This document shows positions 34,903-47,752 of a stretch of DNA of 64,000 nt, piece after piece. Positions within the stretch are counted from its first letter, which is position 1, and every line of letters starts with the position of its first letter. This DNA is from Parabacteroides sp. PFB2-10 (GTDB lineage: Bacteria; Bacteroidota; Bacteroidia; Bacteroidales; Tannerellaceae): contig NZ_JARXWI010000017.1 of NCBI RefSeq assembly GCF_029893085.1, forward strand, positions 1 through 64,000, given 5' to 3'. The notes below the pieces were generated by a model. That model did not search any database. It was not told the origin of the DNA and saw only the letters and a program-made list of their open reading frames with translations. The translations under genes and the position numbers were made by a program.

Positions 34903-36516
34903 ATGAAATTCTATAATATAAAATCATTTATTCCGGTTATGGTTTTGGTCTTTACAATGGGGTTCTCCTCTTGTATCGGAGACCTGGATGTGAGTCCTAT
35001 CAATCCACAACAAACCATGACTCTGAACCAAGATGCTCTTTTTAATAAAATATATGCCAGTTTCTGTCTAACTGGTCAGAAAGGGCCGAGTGACAATGGA
35101 GATATTGAAGATGTTGACGAAGGACGTTCCGAATTTTTCCGTATGGCATGGAATCTGAATGAACTTACCTCAGACGAGGCGCACTGGATTTGGTTGACAG
35201 ATACCGGTATTGACGAAATGCTTCATAACACCTATGGAGCAAATGCAGACTTCTCTGCTGGACTTTATTATCGTCTTTACTTTACTATTACATTGTGTAA
35301 TTTCTTTTTAGAACAGGTGCCGGATGAAGGCGGCGACAGCTCTATGCAACGGGCGGAAGTTCGTTTTATCCGTGCTCTGCAATATTATTATGTGATGGAT
35401 TTATATGGTAATGCTGCTTTCACCGAAACTGTATCTTCCGAATTGGCAGAGCGATATACCCGTCCTCAGTTTTTTGATTATATAGAAAAGGAATTGACAG
35501 AATGTGAAACCGAAATGGCATCACCTGGGCAAAACACTTACGGCCGCGTGGATAAAGTGGCTGCCTGGAATCTATTGTCTCGTCTTTATCTGAATGCAGA
35601 AGTATATACCGGAACAGCTCAATGGCAAAAAGCCCTGGATTATGCCGGCAAGGTGATCGATAATGGCTATTATCACCTGTGTACGACCGGCACGACCAAT
35701 CCGGTGACAGGTGAGAAATATTCAGCTTACCAGATGCTTTTCCTGGCCGACAACGACACAAACGGCGCCCAATACGAGAACATATTCCCGGTTTTATTCG
35801 ATGGCGTAACCACGAAGAGTTATGGGGGCACGAATTTCCTGATCCTCTCCACCTATAGTTCAACCATGGACACGAACGTGCCTTCCGGAACAGACAATAG
35901 CTGGGGTAAATGTACACGCGTACGTAAACAATTGCTTGATAAGTTCTATACCTCTGCTCCTCCGACAGGAAAAACGGTAGCCGTGATGACGACAGCGGCC
36001 AATGACGACCGGGCTCTGTTCTATGGTGATGGATTCACCGCCTCTATCGAAGATGAAACCGATGCCAATGCAGGCTTTGCTTGTATTAAGTTCCGTAACG
36101 TTCGTTCCGACGGACAATCCAATCAGGAGATTAAATTTGTAAACACCGACCTGGGTCTGTTCCGTATCGCGGAAGCATACCTTACGTACGCCGAAGCATC
36201 TACTCGCTTGAATGGCGCTAACGCGGATGCGAAAGAGAAGATCAATGCATTGCGTGGCCGGGCAAATGCCGCTCAGAAGAATCTTTATTCGCTGGAAGAT
36301 ATTTGTGATGAATGGTCCAGAGAATTCTGGTTTGAAGGTCGCCGCCGCATGGATCTGGTTCGTTTCGGACGATATGCAGGCCAAGCTTCTTATAAATGGG
36401 AATGGATGGGTGGCACCTATGCCGGTGCACAGTTTGCCAATAGTAAAAGTATTTTTGGAATTCCCGAAAATGATAGGGCAAACAATCCTAATCTGATTCA
36501 GAATCCGGGGTATTAA
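34903..36516 (+). CDS. SusD-family glycan-binding lipoprotein
   Basis: A 537-residue surface lipoprotein (lipobox FSSC) with the helical TPR-like SusD fold. Typical segments are QDALFNKIYASFCLTGQKG, the RADVRFIRALQYYYVMDLYGN-type motif (RAEVRFIRALQYYYVMDLYG), VAAWNLLSRLYLNAEVY, and the late LRIAEAYLTYAEA and REFWFEGRRRMDLVRFGR. It caps the SusC channel and binds the glycan. Confidence 0.95.
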   Translation: MKFYNIKSFIPVMVLVFTMGFSSCIGDLDVSPINPQQTMTLNQDALFNKIYASFCLTGQKGPSDNGDIEDVDEGRSEFFRMAWNLNELTSDEAHWIWLTDTGIDEMLHNTYGANADFSAGLYYRLYFTITLCNFFLEQVPDEGGDSSMQRAEVRFIRALQYYYVMDLYGNAAFTETVSSELAERYTRPQFFDYIEKELTECETEMASPGQNTYGRVDKVAAWNLLSRLYLNAEVYTGTAQWQKALDYAGKVIDNGYYHLCTTGTTNPVTGEKYSAYQMLFLADNDTNGAQYENIFPVLFDGVTTKSYGGTNFLILSTYSSTMDTNVPSGTDNSWGKCTRVRKQLLDKFYTSAPPTGKTVAVMTTAANDDRALFYGDGFTASIEDETDANAGFACIKFRNVRSDGQSNQEIKFVNTDLGLFRIAEAYLTYAEASTRLNGANADAKEKINALRGRANAAQKNLYSLEDICDEWSREFWFEGRRRMDLVRFGRYAGQASYKWEWMGGTYAGAQFANSKSIFGIPENDRANNPNLIQNPGY

Positions 36517-36535
36517 TTTAATAAAGGAAAAAACG

Positions 36536-37705
36536 ATGAAAAAATATTTATATGCTTCGTTACTGGCGGGTGTCGTACTATTCTCTGCCTGTTCTGACGA
36601 CAGGGATTCCAACCCAACAGTACAACAGCCCGACTCTTTTGAACTAAACATGCCTGCTTTGGGTGGTAATACGTACGACTTGGAGAACACCACTTCAATC
36701 AACCTGACTTATAAACAACCTGATTATGGCTATACGGCACCTGTTACTTACTACGTGCAGGTATCTCTTAACAACACATGGAATGATGCCACATCCGCCG
36801 AAGCAGATGATGCTACCTACGTGGAGTTGGATGGATCCATGAATGAATGTGAGTTTCCGGCTGCAGCCGTTCAGATCAACAAGGCGATTATGAAGTTGGG
36901 AGACTATACGGATGAAAGCCTGTTGCCCAGCGATCCGATGACACTCTATGTGAGAATGAAAGCAAACTTATATTCCGGTTATGAATGTTTCTCGAATGTA
37001 TTGGAACTTTCCGTTCGTCCCTATTTCATGGCGTTAATTGCTGCCGATCCTGAATTATGGTATCTGATTGGCGGTTGTATCGGCGATGGTTCGTGGGGAT
37101 CGGAAATCGGTAAGGCTGTCATGCCCATGTCTCCAGTGGAAGGATTCAAATATGATGAATCGACAGGACAAGGTGAATTGGTTTATTCAGGGTATTTCCT
37201 GAGTTCACAAGGATTCAAGATTGTGAAAGTGCCGGGAGCCTGGGATGAACAATGGGGAGGTGAAAACAATGATATCACCAAGCCTTATAAGAAAGATGCC
37301 GCTGGAGAAGGCGGTGACTTCAAAGTACCTGCCGACGGATACTACCTCATCACGTTGAATACAAAGAGTAACACACTCTCTATCGTGAAGACAGATGCTC
37401 CAAAGTACTCCTATGATCACCTATTTATTTCCGGTGACTTCAATGGTTGGGCTACCGATGTGCAGCTAACACCGATCAATACGGTAGAAGGTGTGATCAA
37501 TCACAACTGGCGATTTGAACTGGATGCAACAGGTGGTGATACGACAGCGAAGTTCTTGTATGACGGTTGGACGCCTAACTGGGGTGGATCGGAATTCCCC
37601 TTTGGCTTTGGTGTCAATGGAGGAGCGAATATTCCTGTTGCTGCCGGCAACTATGTGGTGGTCTTTAATGACATTGATGGCTATTATCATTTCTTTAGTA
37701 AATAA
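36536..37705 (+). CDS. SusE/SusF-like glycan-binding lipoprotein
   Basis: A 389-residue lipoprotein (lipobox FSAC). A SusE-type N-terminal Ig-like domain (NPTVQQPDSFELNMPAL, then TTSINLTYKQPDYGY) is followed by two SusE/F carbohydrate-binding-like modules beginning LWYLIGGCIGDGSWG and LFISGDFNGWA. Aromatic residues in these modules suit starch-type glycans. It starts 19 bases after susD. Confidence 0.85.
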   Translation: MKKYLYASLLAGVVLFSACSDDRDSNPTVQQPDSFELNMPALGGNTYDLENTTSINLTYKQPDYGYTAPVTYYVQVSLNNTWNDATSAEADDATYVELDGSMNECEFPAAAVQINKAIMKLGDYTDESLLPSDPMTLYVRMKANLYSGYECFSNVLELSVRPYFMALIAADPELWYLIGGCIGDGSWGSEIGKAVMPMSPVEGFKYDESTGQGELVYSGYFLSSQGFKIVKVPGAWDEQWGGENNDITKPYKKDAAGEGGDFKVPADGYYLITLNTKSNTLSIVKTDAPKYSYDHLFISGDFNGWATDVQLTPINTVEGVINHNWRFELDATGGDTTAKFLYDGWTPNWGGSEFPFGFGVNGGANIPVAAGNYVVVFNDIDGYYHFFSK

Positions 37706-37726
37706 CAATAGAACAATAAAAACAAT

Positions 37727-39091
37727 ATGAATAAGACATTATTATATGGTTTACTTCTCACATTCGTCACATTTTTCGGATGTAAGGGAGAGTATGACGA
37801 TTGGGCAGCCCCACAGGGATTTGAAGCGGAAGAAGCAGTTAGTGTTTCTTTGTCGGCCACTGCGACTGCAGCAATCAAAATAGCAGAGGTAGAAACGGAA
37901 ACAGTTTCTCTGTTTACCCCTACTGCGACAATACCCGAAGGTGCTTCTGTTGTTTCCTACAGCGTTATGTTGGATGGGAAAAAGGAGTTGGAAGCAGACT
38001 TAAGTGGAAAAGTTTCTACGGAAGAGTTAATTAATGCTGTGACTGAGCTCTATGGGAAACGCCCGGTAGAAAGAACTGTATCAGCTGTGGTTGCCGCCCA
38101 AATCAAACAAAACGAGGTAGGGCTGTATGCCAAGTCGGCAGCTTTTAATGTATTGGTTACCCTGGAGGCACCTGTTATATCAACAGCCTATTACCTGGTA
38201 GGCGATATGGTCGGTTGGGGTGCTGATGCTATGATAACGTTTAACCATAGCGGCAAGGATGTATACGAAGATCCGGTATTTACGATCACCTTCACGACAA
38301 CAGCGGAAAACCAGTACTGGAAAATCATCCCGCAAGAGAATGTTGATGATGATTTCTGGAAGAATCCAGGTGTTGTTGGCCCGGCTGTAAATGGTGATAC
38401 CAGCCTGGAAGGCGCCTTGATAAACGACGGTGCACAAGCCGGTATGATAGAAGAAGCAGGTATGTATAAGATGACATTGAATATGATGGATTATACCTAC
38501 ACGCTTCAGAAACTCGCTTTCGGAGAATTCATCTATATCCCGGGGAATCATCAAGGCTGGGCTCCGGCAAACGCTCCTGCTTTGCGTGGTGCTTCTTATG
38601 ATGGTAAGTACGAAGGGTTCTGTTATCTAAATGGTGAATTCAAATTTACGAAAGAGCGTAACTGGGATGCTGAGTACAATTATACTGACTTTATCACCTT
38701 CAGCGAAGGCATTACACAAGGTGGCAGTACGAATATCAATATGTCAACAGCAGGATTTTACCAGCTGGTTGCCGATGTCGCCAATGGATCCCTGACAGCA
38801 TCAGCCGTTTCCTGGGGCATCATTGGTGATGCTACCGCTGATGGTTGGGACGCTGATCAGGATATGAGTTGGGATGCTGATAAGAAATGCTTCACGGCCA
38901 CCTTGACACTGACAGATGGTTCCATCAAATTCCGCGCAAACGACGGATGGGATATCAACCTGGGTGGCACTGCTGACAACCTGTCACAAGATGGTGATAA
39001 CCTCTCTGTTACGGCCGGCACCTATTACATCGAGCTTTATCTGGAACGCACCGATTCAGAGAATATGTATTGCACGATCACGAAGCAATAA
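37727..39091 (+). CDS. SusE/SusF-like glycan-binding lipoprotein
   Basis: A 454-residue lipoprotein (lipobox FFGC). It has an N-terminal SusE-like domain and three binding modules, seen as YLVGDMVGWGADAM, FIYIPGNHQGWAPA and IIGDATADGWDADQDMSW. With the preceding gene it forms a SusE/SusF-like pair that would hold alpha-glucan at the cell surface. A strong terminator-like hairpin follows. Confidence 0.85.
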   Translation: MNKTLLYGLLLTFVTFFGCKGEYDDWAAPQGFEAEEAVSVSLSATATAAIKIAEVETETVSLFTPTATIPEGASVVSYSVMLDGKKELEADLSGKVSTEELINAVTELYGKRPVERTVSAVVAAQIKQNEVGLYAKSAAFNVLVTLEAPVISTAYYLVGDMVGWGADAMITFNHSGKDVYEDPVFTITFTTTAENQYWKIIPQENVDDDFWKNPGVVGPAVNGDTSLEGALINDGAQAGMIEEAGMYKMTLNMMDYTYTLQKLAFGEFIYIPGNHQGWAPANAPALRGASYDGKYEGFCYLNGEFKFTKERNWDAEYNYTDFITFSEGITQGGSTNINMSTAGFYQLVADVANGSLTASAVSWGIIGDATADGWDADQDMSWDADKKCFTATLTLTDGSIKFRANDGWDINLGGTADNLSQDGDNLSVTAGTYYIELYLERTDSENMYCTITKQ

Positions 39092-39119
39092 AAGGAAATA
39101 TCGTTTAGGTTATTTATCC

Positions 39120-39156
39120 GGGGGCTGATCCTCAAGAGGATTAGCCCCCCTTTTTT
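39120..39156 (+). terminator. Intrinsic terminator inside the polysaccharide locus
   Basis: Stem of 14 pairs, GGGGGCTGATCCTC (39120-39133) with GAGGATTAGCCCCC (39136-39149, one G-U), followed by T6. It lies between the SusE/F genes and GH13 (start 39169) and should reduce downstream expression unless read through; no new -7 element is seen in the 13 bases left. Confidence 0.9.
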
Positions 39157-39168
39157 AAATATTATATC

Positions 39169-43900
<4,732 letters not shown>

Positions 43901-43920
43901 CAGTTGATTAAAAACTCTCC

Positions 43921-43957
43921 AAAGAGGTTTTCTCGCCATGAGAAAGCCTCTTTTTTT
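43921..43957 (+). terminator. Intrinsic terminator of the polysaccharide operon
   Basis: Stem AAAGAGGTTTTCTC (43921-43934) with GAGAAAGCCTCTTT (43940-43953), loop GCCAT, followed by T-rich sequence to 43957. Confidence 0.92.
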
Positions 43958-44021
43958 GTAGTCTGCTTTCCGTCAGAAGCTGAATTTTGGTTCATTTAGT
44001 AGGAAATGAACATTCTTTTTC

Positions 44022-44029
44022 TATCTTTG
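44022..44029 (+). promoter_or_regulatory. -7 element ahead of the LutC-like gene
   Basis: TATCTTTG fits TAnnTTTG. It implies a long leader of about 260 bases before the ATG at 44298. Confidence 0.5.
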
Positions 44030-44095
44030 CGAACAAGAACCGTAGAAAATTGTTATAAACAAAAAGAGAAAGACTGAGGTAGAGACTTCCTACAT

Positions 44096-44253
44096 CCCCG
44101 AATTTATACGGGAATACTTTCTCCTGATACTATTTTATTCGATAAAGACACCATGATTGGGCATAGTGATATCCCGACCATTGGCATTGTCATCCTAATG
44201 TAACCGTGTTTAGGCGACAGCCCGACCATGAGTCGGTAAGCGTGTTCCGCCTG
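44096..44253 (+). ncRNA. Candidate structured leader with short hydrophobic peptide frame
   Basis: The long leader has a hairpin CCCG/CGGG near 44096-44112 and a nested structure: outer AGGCG/CGCCT (44212-44216 with 44248-44252) enclosing CCGAC/GTCGG (44222-44226 with 44232-44236). Between them an ATG at 44153 opens a 16-codon frame (MIGHSDIPTIGIVILM, stop 44201-44203) rich in Ile, Val and Leu. It matches no riboswitch class I know. The rest of 43958-44297 holds no gene. Confidence 0.35.
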
Positions 44254-44297
44254 TTTTAGAATTTGCAGAAAGCAACAAAAAGAAAAAGAGAAAGAAG

Positions 44298-44876
44298 ATG
44301 AGTACGAGAGAATTATTGATTGAAGCCATGGGGCTCAACACCACGAGCGAAGCGTTCATTCTTCAGAATGTGCCTTTGTTCACTAAAGAGAAATCTATGC
44401 TTGAGGAATTTAAAGAAAATCTGACGCGAACCTCCAGCCACTGGTACGAGGTGAGCAATGCAACGGAGATTAAACCGTTGATTCATATTTTGCATCCTGA
44501 AGCGAACGTGATTGGCTCTGCCACATCAGAAGTGAGAGGAAGCAAAGATCTGAATCACATGTACAATCCGTGTGAACTGGAAGAGGTCGACGTAGCGGTT
44601 ATCCGAGCAGAATTCGGTGTTGCGGAGACCGGTATGCTTTGGGTTTCACAACAGAACATGCCTATCCATGCGTTAGATCATCTCTCCCGTCATTTGGTGA
44701 TATTATTGCACCCCGACCGGTTGGTGAAAGATATGCGTGAAGCCTACGAAGAGGTCTACTCGGGAGATATCAACTTCGGCAGTTTTATTTCAGGGCCTTT
44801 CCCCGGCAGTAAGACAAAAGCCAAACGGCAACGCAAACAACACGGTCCGAAATCGGTTACCGTATGTTTCATCTAA
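44298..44876 (+). CDS. LutC/YkgG-like LUD-domain protein, orphan
   Basis: A 192-residue LUD-domain protein resembling LutC of the lactate-oxidation complex. Shared features are VAVIRAEFGVAETGMLWVS, ALDHLSRHLVILLHPDRLV, NFGSFISGP and the C-terminal HGPKSVTV. Between ISGP and HGP the usual SKTADIE-type segment is replaced by a basic insert (FPGSKTKAKRQRKQ). The partner genes lutA and lutB are not in the window, so lactate oxidation by a LutABC complex is not supported here. A long structured leader precedes it. Confidence 0.72.
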   Translation: MSTRELLIEAMGLNTTSEAFILQNVPLFTKEKSMLEEFKENLTRTSSHWYEVSNATEIKPLIHILHPEANVIGSATSEVRGSKDLNHMYNPCELEEVDVAVIRAEFGVAETGMLWVSQQNMPIHALDHLSRHLVILLHPDRLVKDMREAYEEVYSGDINFGSFISGPFPGSKTKAKRQRKQHGPKSVTVCFI

Positions 44877-44904
44877 CAAAACAAATAAAAATGGGATAAA
44901 TGAA

Positions 44905-44942
44905 GAGGCGAAGATTTCACGATCTCCGCCCTTTTCTTTTTT
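44905..44942. terminator. Terminator between convergent genes
   Basis: Stem GGCGAAGAT (44907-44915) with ATCTCCGCC (44922-44930), one mismatch, loop TTCACG, followed on the plus strand by CTTTTCTTTTTT. It would end the LutC-like transcript; its effect on the minus-strand transcript is less clear. Confidence 0.65.
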
Positions 44943-45813
44943 ATAAATACCGTTCCGTTAATCCGTCAAAAGCATCGATCCGCCGGTCGCGGAAGAATGG
45001 CCACCAACGACGCACCTGTTCACTGCGTGCCTTATCGATTTCCACCACACGATACTCCTCCTTTTCCTGTGAGAACACCGCCTGCAACTCGCCCTGAGGA
45101 CCTGCCACAAAACTATTGCCCCAGAACTGAATGCCACGGGTTTGGCCGGAAGGATCCGATTCATGCCCTACACGATTCACAGTGACTACCGGCAATCCAT
45201 TGGCCACCGCATGACCACGCTGCACGGTTACCCAGGCATCGAGCTGACGCTTCTTCTCTTCCTCCGCGTCGCTACTCTCCCACCCGATGGCTGTCGGGTA
45301 GATCAATAATTCGGCACCCCGCATAGCCATCAAGCGGGCAGCTTCCGGATACCATTGATCCCAACACACCAAGACGCCGAGTCGTCCGACAGAGGTGTCG
45401 ATAGGCTCAAAGCCCAGGTCGCCGGGTGTAAAATAAAACTTTTCATAATAGGCCGGATCATCCGGTATATGCATCTTGCGGTATGTCCCGGCTATCGTAC
45501 CATCCTTTTCCATCACCACTGCCGTGTTGTGGTACAAACCGGGCGCACGGCGCTCGAACAACGACAACACAATCACCACCCCCAGTTCCCGGGCTAACGC
45601 CCCGTAGGCCTCTGTGGAAGGTCCCGGTATTGATTCCGCCTGGTCAAACAGGGTTGGATCCTCTACCTGACAGAAATAAAGCCCGTTATGCAGTTCCTGC
45701 AAAACAATAAGTTCCGCTCCATCGGTAGCACATGCCCGGATACGTTCGTGCAACCTGTCTATATTGGCGCGGAGATCACCGCTGTTCGCTTGTTGAATAA
45801 TTCCTACTTTCAT
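44941..45813 (-). CDS. aguB: N-carbamoylputrescine amidase
   Basis: A 290-residue nitrilase-superfamily amidase that hydrolyses N-carbamoylputrescine to putrescine, CO2 and ammonia. The Glu-Lys-Cys triad is visible as LQELHNGLYF, YRKMHIPDD and VCWDQWYPEAARL. The frame extends upstream into aguA, but the start at 45813 (MKVGIIQQANSGD) is typical and lies eight bases after the aguA stop. Together the two genes turn agmatine into putrescine. Confidence 0.93.
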   Translation of the reverse strand: MKVGIIQQANSGDLRANIDRLHERIRACATDGAELIVLQELHNGLYFCQVEDPTLFDQAESIPGPSTEAYGALARELGVVIVLSLFERRAPGLYHNTAVVMEKDGTIAGTYRKMHIPDDPAYYEKFYFTPGDLGFEPIDTSVGRLGVLVCWDQWYPEAARLMAMRGAELLIYPTAIGWESSDAEEEKKRQLDAWVTVQRGHAVANGLPVVTVNRVGHESDPSGQTRGIQFWGNSFVAGPQGELQAVFSQEKEEYRVVEIDKARSEQVRRWWPFFRDRRIDAFDGLTERYL

Positions 45814-45821
45814 ACGGCATT

Positions 45822-46850
45822 TTAGATAAAACCTTGCGGATACTGCATCGTCACACAATGCAGGGATCCGTGTTGTTTGATTAATGGTAAACAATTGATT
45901 CCAATCACTTCCCGCTCTGGGAAAGCCTCTTGTAAAGCTTTTTTCGCCACCTCGTCCAGGGGAGAATCATAAAAAGGAAGCAGGACCGCATCGTTGATAA
46001 TCAAGAAATTGGCGTATGTTGCCGGAAGACGCTCTCCCTCCCACTCGACCTTGTCGGCCATCGGTAAGGCAATCAACCGGTAAGGCGTTCCGTCGGTCCG
46101 GGTAAAGCCTTTCAGTTCCTCCTCCATCTGCTTCAATTCTTCGTAATGCTCATCAGCTTCATCCTCACAGCGCACGTATGCAATCGTATCTTCGCTGCAG
46201 AAACGCGCCAGTGTATCCACATGACTATCGGTATCATCTCCGGCAAGGTATCCGTGACTCAGCCACAAAATACGCTCCACACCAAAGAGATCTTTCAGGT
46301 GATATTCCAACTGTTCGGGATTCAGATACTCATTGCGGTTCAGGGAAAACAGGCACTCTTCGGTGGTAAGCAGCGTTCCCTGCCCATCCGATTCAATGCT
46401 TCCCCCCTCCAATACGAACGGTTGCATATTGACATAGGGCACCTCTTCCCGGAAAGTCTCCGACAGAAACAGCTGACGGGTGATCTGATTGTCTTTATCG
46501 GCCGGGAACTTCATGCCCCAACCATTGAATACAAAGTCATAAACCGAAGGAACTCCATCATCGAACACAGAGATGCCCCCATGGTCGCGCGCCCAGGTAT
46601 CGTTCGATTCTATTTCGCGAACGATAAGGCGCGAGTCGTCGATGTCGCCTAATTGGCTGCGCAGAACCTGTTCGTCCCGGCAAACAACCACTAATTTTTC
46701 ACGTTTGAGTATTTCATGTGCTATCGCCACGAAGCAGGGAATGACCTCATCCAGGATGGGCGCCCAATCGGTATCTTCATGCGGCCAGGTCAGTTGCACA
46801 GCACTTTGCGGATACCACTCCGGGGGAAACAGGACGGAATCTTTTAACAT
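45822..46850 (-). CDS. aguA: Agmatine deiminase
   Basis: A 342-residue guanidino-group-modifying enzyme (peptidyl-arginine deiminase fold) that converts agmatine to N-carbamoylputrescine. Signatures are LTWPHEDTDW, ESNDTWARDHG, EGGSIESDGQG, GDDTDSHVDTLARF and the catalytic Cys near the end in QHGSLHCVTMQYP. It is followed closely by aguB on the minus strand, forming the usual two-gene putrescine module. Confidence 0.95.
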   Translation of the reverse strand: MLKDSVLFPPEWYPQSAVQLTWPHEDTDWAPILDEVIPCFVAIAHEILKREKLVVVCRDEQVLRSQLGDIDDSRLIVREIESNDTWARDHGGISVFDDGVPSVYDFVFNGWGMKFPADKDNQITRQLFLSETFREEVPYVNMQPFVLEGGSIESDGQGTLLTTEECLFSLNRNEYLNPEQLEYHLKDLFGVERILWLSHGYLAGDDTDSHVDTLARFCSEDTIAYVRCEDEADEHYEELKQMEEELKGFTRTDGTPYRLIALPMADKVEWEGERLPATYANFLIINDAVLLPFYDSPLDEVAKKALQEAFPEREVIGINCLPLIKQHGSLHCVTMQYPQGFI

Positions 46851-46860
46851 CAGCTTTGTT

Positions 46861-46884
46861 CTTTTACGTTTTCAGACGTAAAAG
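46861..46884. repeat. Inverted repeat between sigma factor and aguA
   Basis: CTTTTACGT (46861-46869) and ACGTAAAAG (46876-46884) are perfect nine-base arms with a six-base loop. It lies 11 bases upstream of the aguA start on the minus strand and may be an operator for aguAB or a weak terminator for the sigma gene; it has no adjacent T-run. Confidence 0.5.
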
Positions 46885-46897
46885 TAGTGATTTCCGC

Positions 46898-47404
46898 TTA
46901 AGAATTAAAATCCTTCAGTTGTATCTGCAATTCTTTACGCGCAAAGAAAATGCGGCTCTTGATCGTTCCCAAAGGCATATCCAAGCGATCGGCTATCTCG
47001 TGGTATTTGTAACCACCCAGGTAGAGCTGGAAAGGCACACGCAAGTCATCACTTAGGTTTTCTACCGCCTGCGTGATTTCACTCAGTTGATACGAATCCT
47101 CCGGCGAGTCAAGCGGCGATTCGCTCAGGATATGCAGGTTATACAGATCGGCATTCGCGTCGATCACCGTTTGTTTGCGCACCACCTTATGGTAGTTATT
47201 GATAAAAATATTGCGCATAACGGTCAATACCCAGCCTTTGAGGTTGTAATTGTCGGTAAACTTCTCCTGACTATCAAGGACTTTCAGGGTGGTATCTTGT
47301 AACAGATCTTCGGCATCTTCCCTATCTGCCGTCAGGGACAAGGCAAAATTGTACATATTGCGTTGCAAACCGATTATTTCTTGTTGGAATTCTTTCTTAT
47401 TCAT
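46898..47404 (-). CDS. ECF-type RNA polymerase sigma factor
   Basis: A 168-residue sigma-70 family factor of the extracytoplasmic-function type. Region 2 is seen as NMYNFALSLTADREDAEDLLQDTTLKV and GWVLTVMRNIFINNYHK; region 4 as LSDDLRVPFQLYLGGYKYHEIADRL and PLGTIKSRIFFARKEL. The frame opens at 47437, but that start overlaps the -7 box of its promoter, so 47404 or 47413 is correct. No anti-sigma gene adjoins it; aguAB follows on the same strand, but membership of one operon is uncertain. Confidence 0.9.
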   Translation of the reverse strand: MNKKEFQQEIIGLQRNMYNFALSLTADREDAEDLLQDTTLKVLDSQEKFTDNYNLKGWVLTVMRNIFINNYHKVVRKQTVIDANADLYNLHILSESPLDSPEDSYQLSEITQAVENLSDDLRVPFQLYLGGYKYHEIADRLDMPLGTIKSRIFFARKELQIQLKDFNS

Positions 47405-47434
47405 AAGTCTCATCTTTTGCTTTTCTTTATGTGA

Positions 47435-47466
47435 CAAAGATACGGCAGCTTTAAACGCTTGTCAAA
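47435..47466 (-). promoter_or_regulatory. Promoter of the ECF sigma gene
   Basis: On the minus strand TTTG (47463-47466) and TATCTTTG (47435-47442) stand 20 bases apart, a full housekeeping promoter; this sets the start codon downstream of about 47428. Confidence 0.75.
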
Positions 47467-47523
47467 CAGATATTTTTTATATACTTATATAAGAAATCTA
47501 TCATGCCCCTTCCAAGAATTGGT

Positions 47524-47611
47524 GGCCGAGCATGGTGAGCCAACTGGCCGACCATGCTCGACCAACTGGCTCACCATGCTCGACCAATTGGTCGACCTTG
47601 CTCAGCCAACA
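47524..47611. repeat. 22-bp tandem repeat, four copies, with internal inverted symmetry
   Basis: Four consecutive 22-base units (47524-47545, 47546-47567, 47568-47589, 47590-47611) share a GGCCGAnCATGnTnGnCCAACT-like pattern. The first unit is also close to the reverse complement of the second-third junction (GAGCATGGTGAGCCA against TGGCTCACCATGCTC), so it can fold as a hairpin. It fills the divergent region between the sigma gene and the TIM-barrel gene. Open frames through it are accidental. Confidence 0.85.
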
Positions 47612-47716
47612 ACTTCTCCCGGTGAAAAAAAACGGAATTCCATGAAATACAAGGGGAATATCAATGGTTTTTGAAGATTTTAACAAATCAATATAGCCAG
47701 CCCGTGGAAATAATCC

Positions 47717-47724
47717 TATTTTTG
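47717..47724 (+). promoter_or_regulatory. -7 element ahead of the TIM-barrel lipoprotein gene
   Basis: TATTTTTG fits TAnnTTTG, 28 bases before the ATG at 47753; no -33 match. Confidence 0.45.
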
Positions 47725-47752
47725 CGGTAGTTCTCAAAAAAATCAAAGTATT

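Noticed and set aside
44298-44876. Lactate-utilisation operon lutABC
   Set aside because: Only a LutC-like gene is present; neighbours are unrelated.
47524-47611. CRISPR array
   Set aside because: The 22-base units are contiguous without spacers and no cas genes are present.
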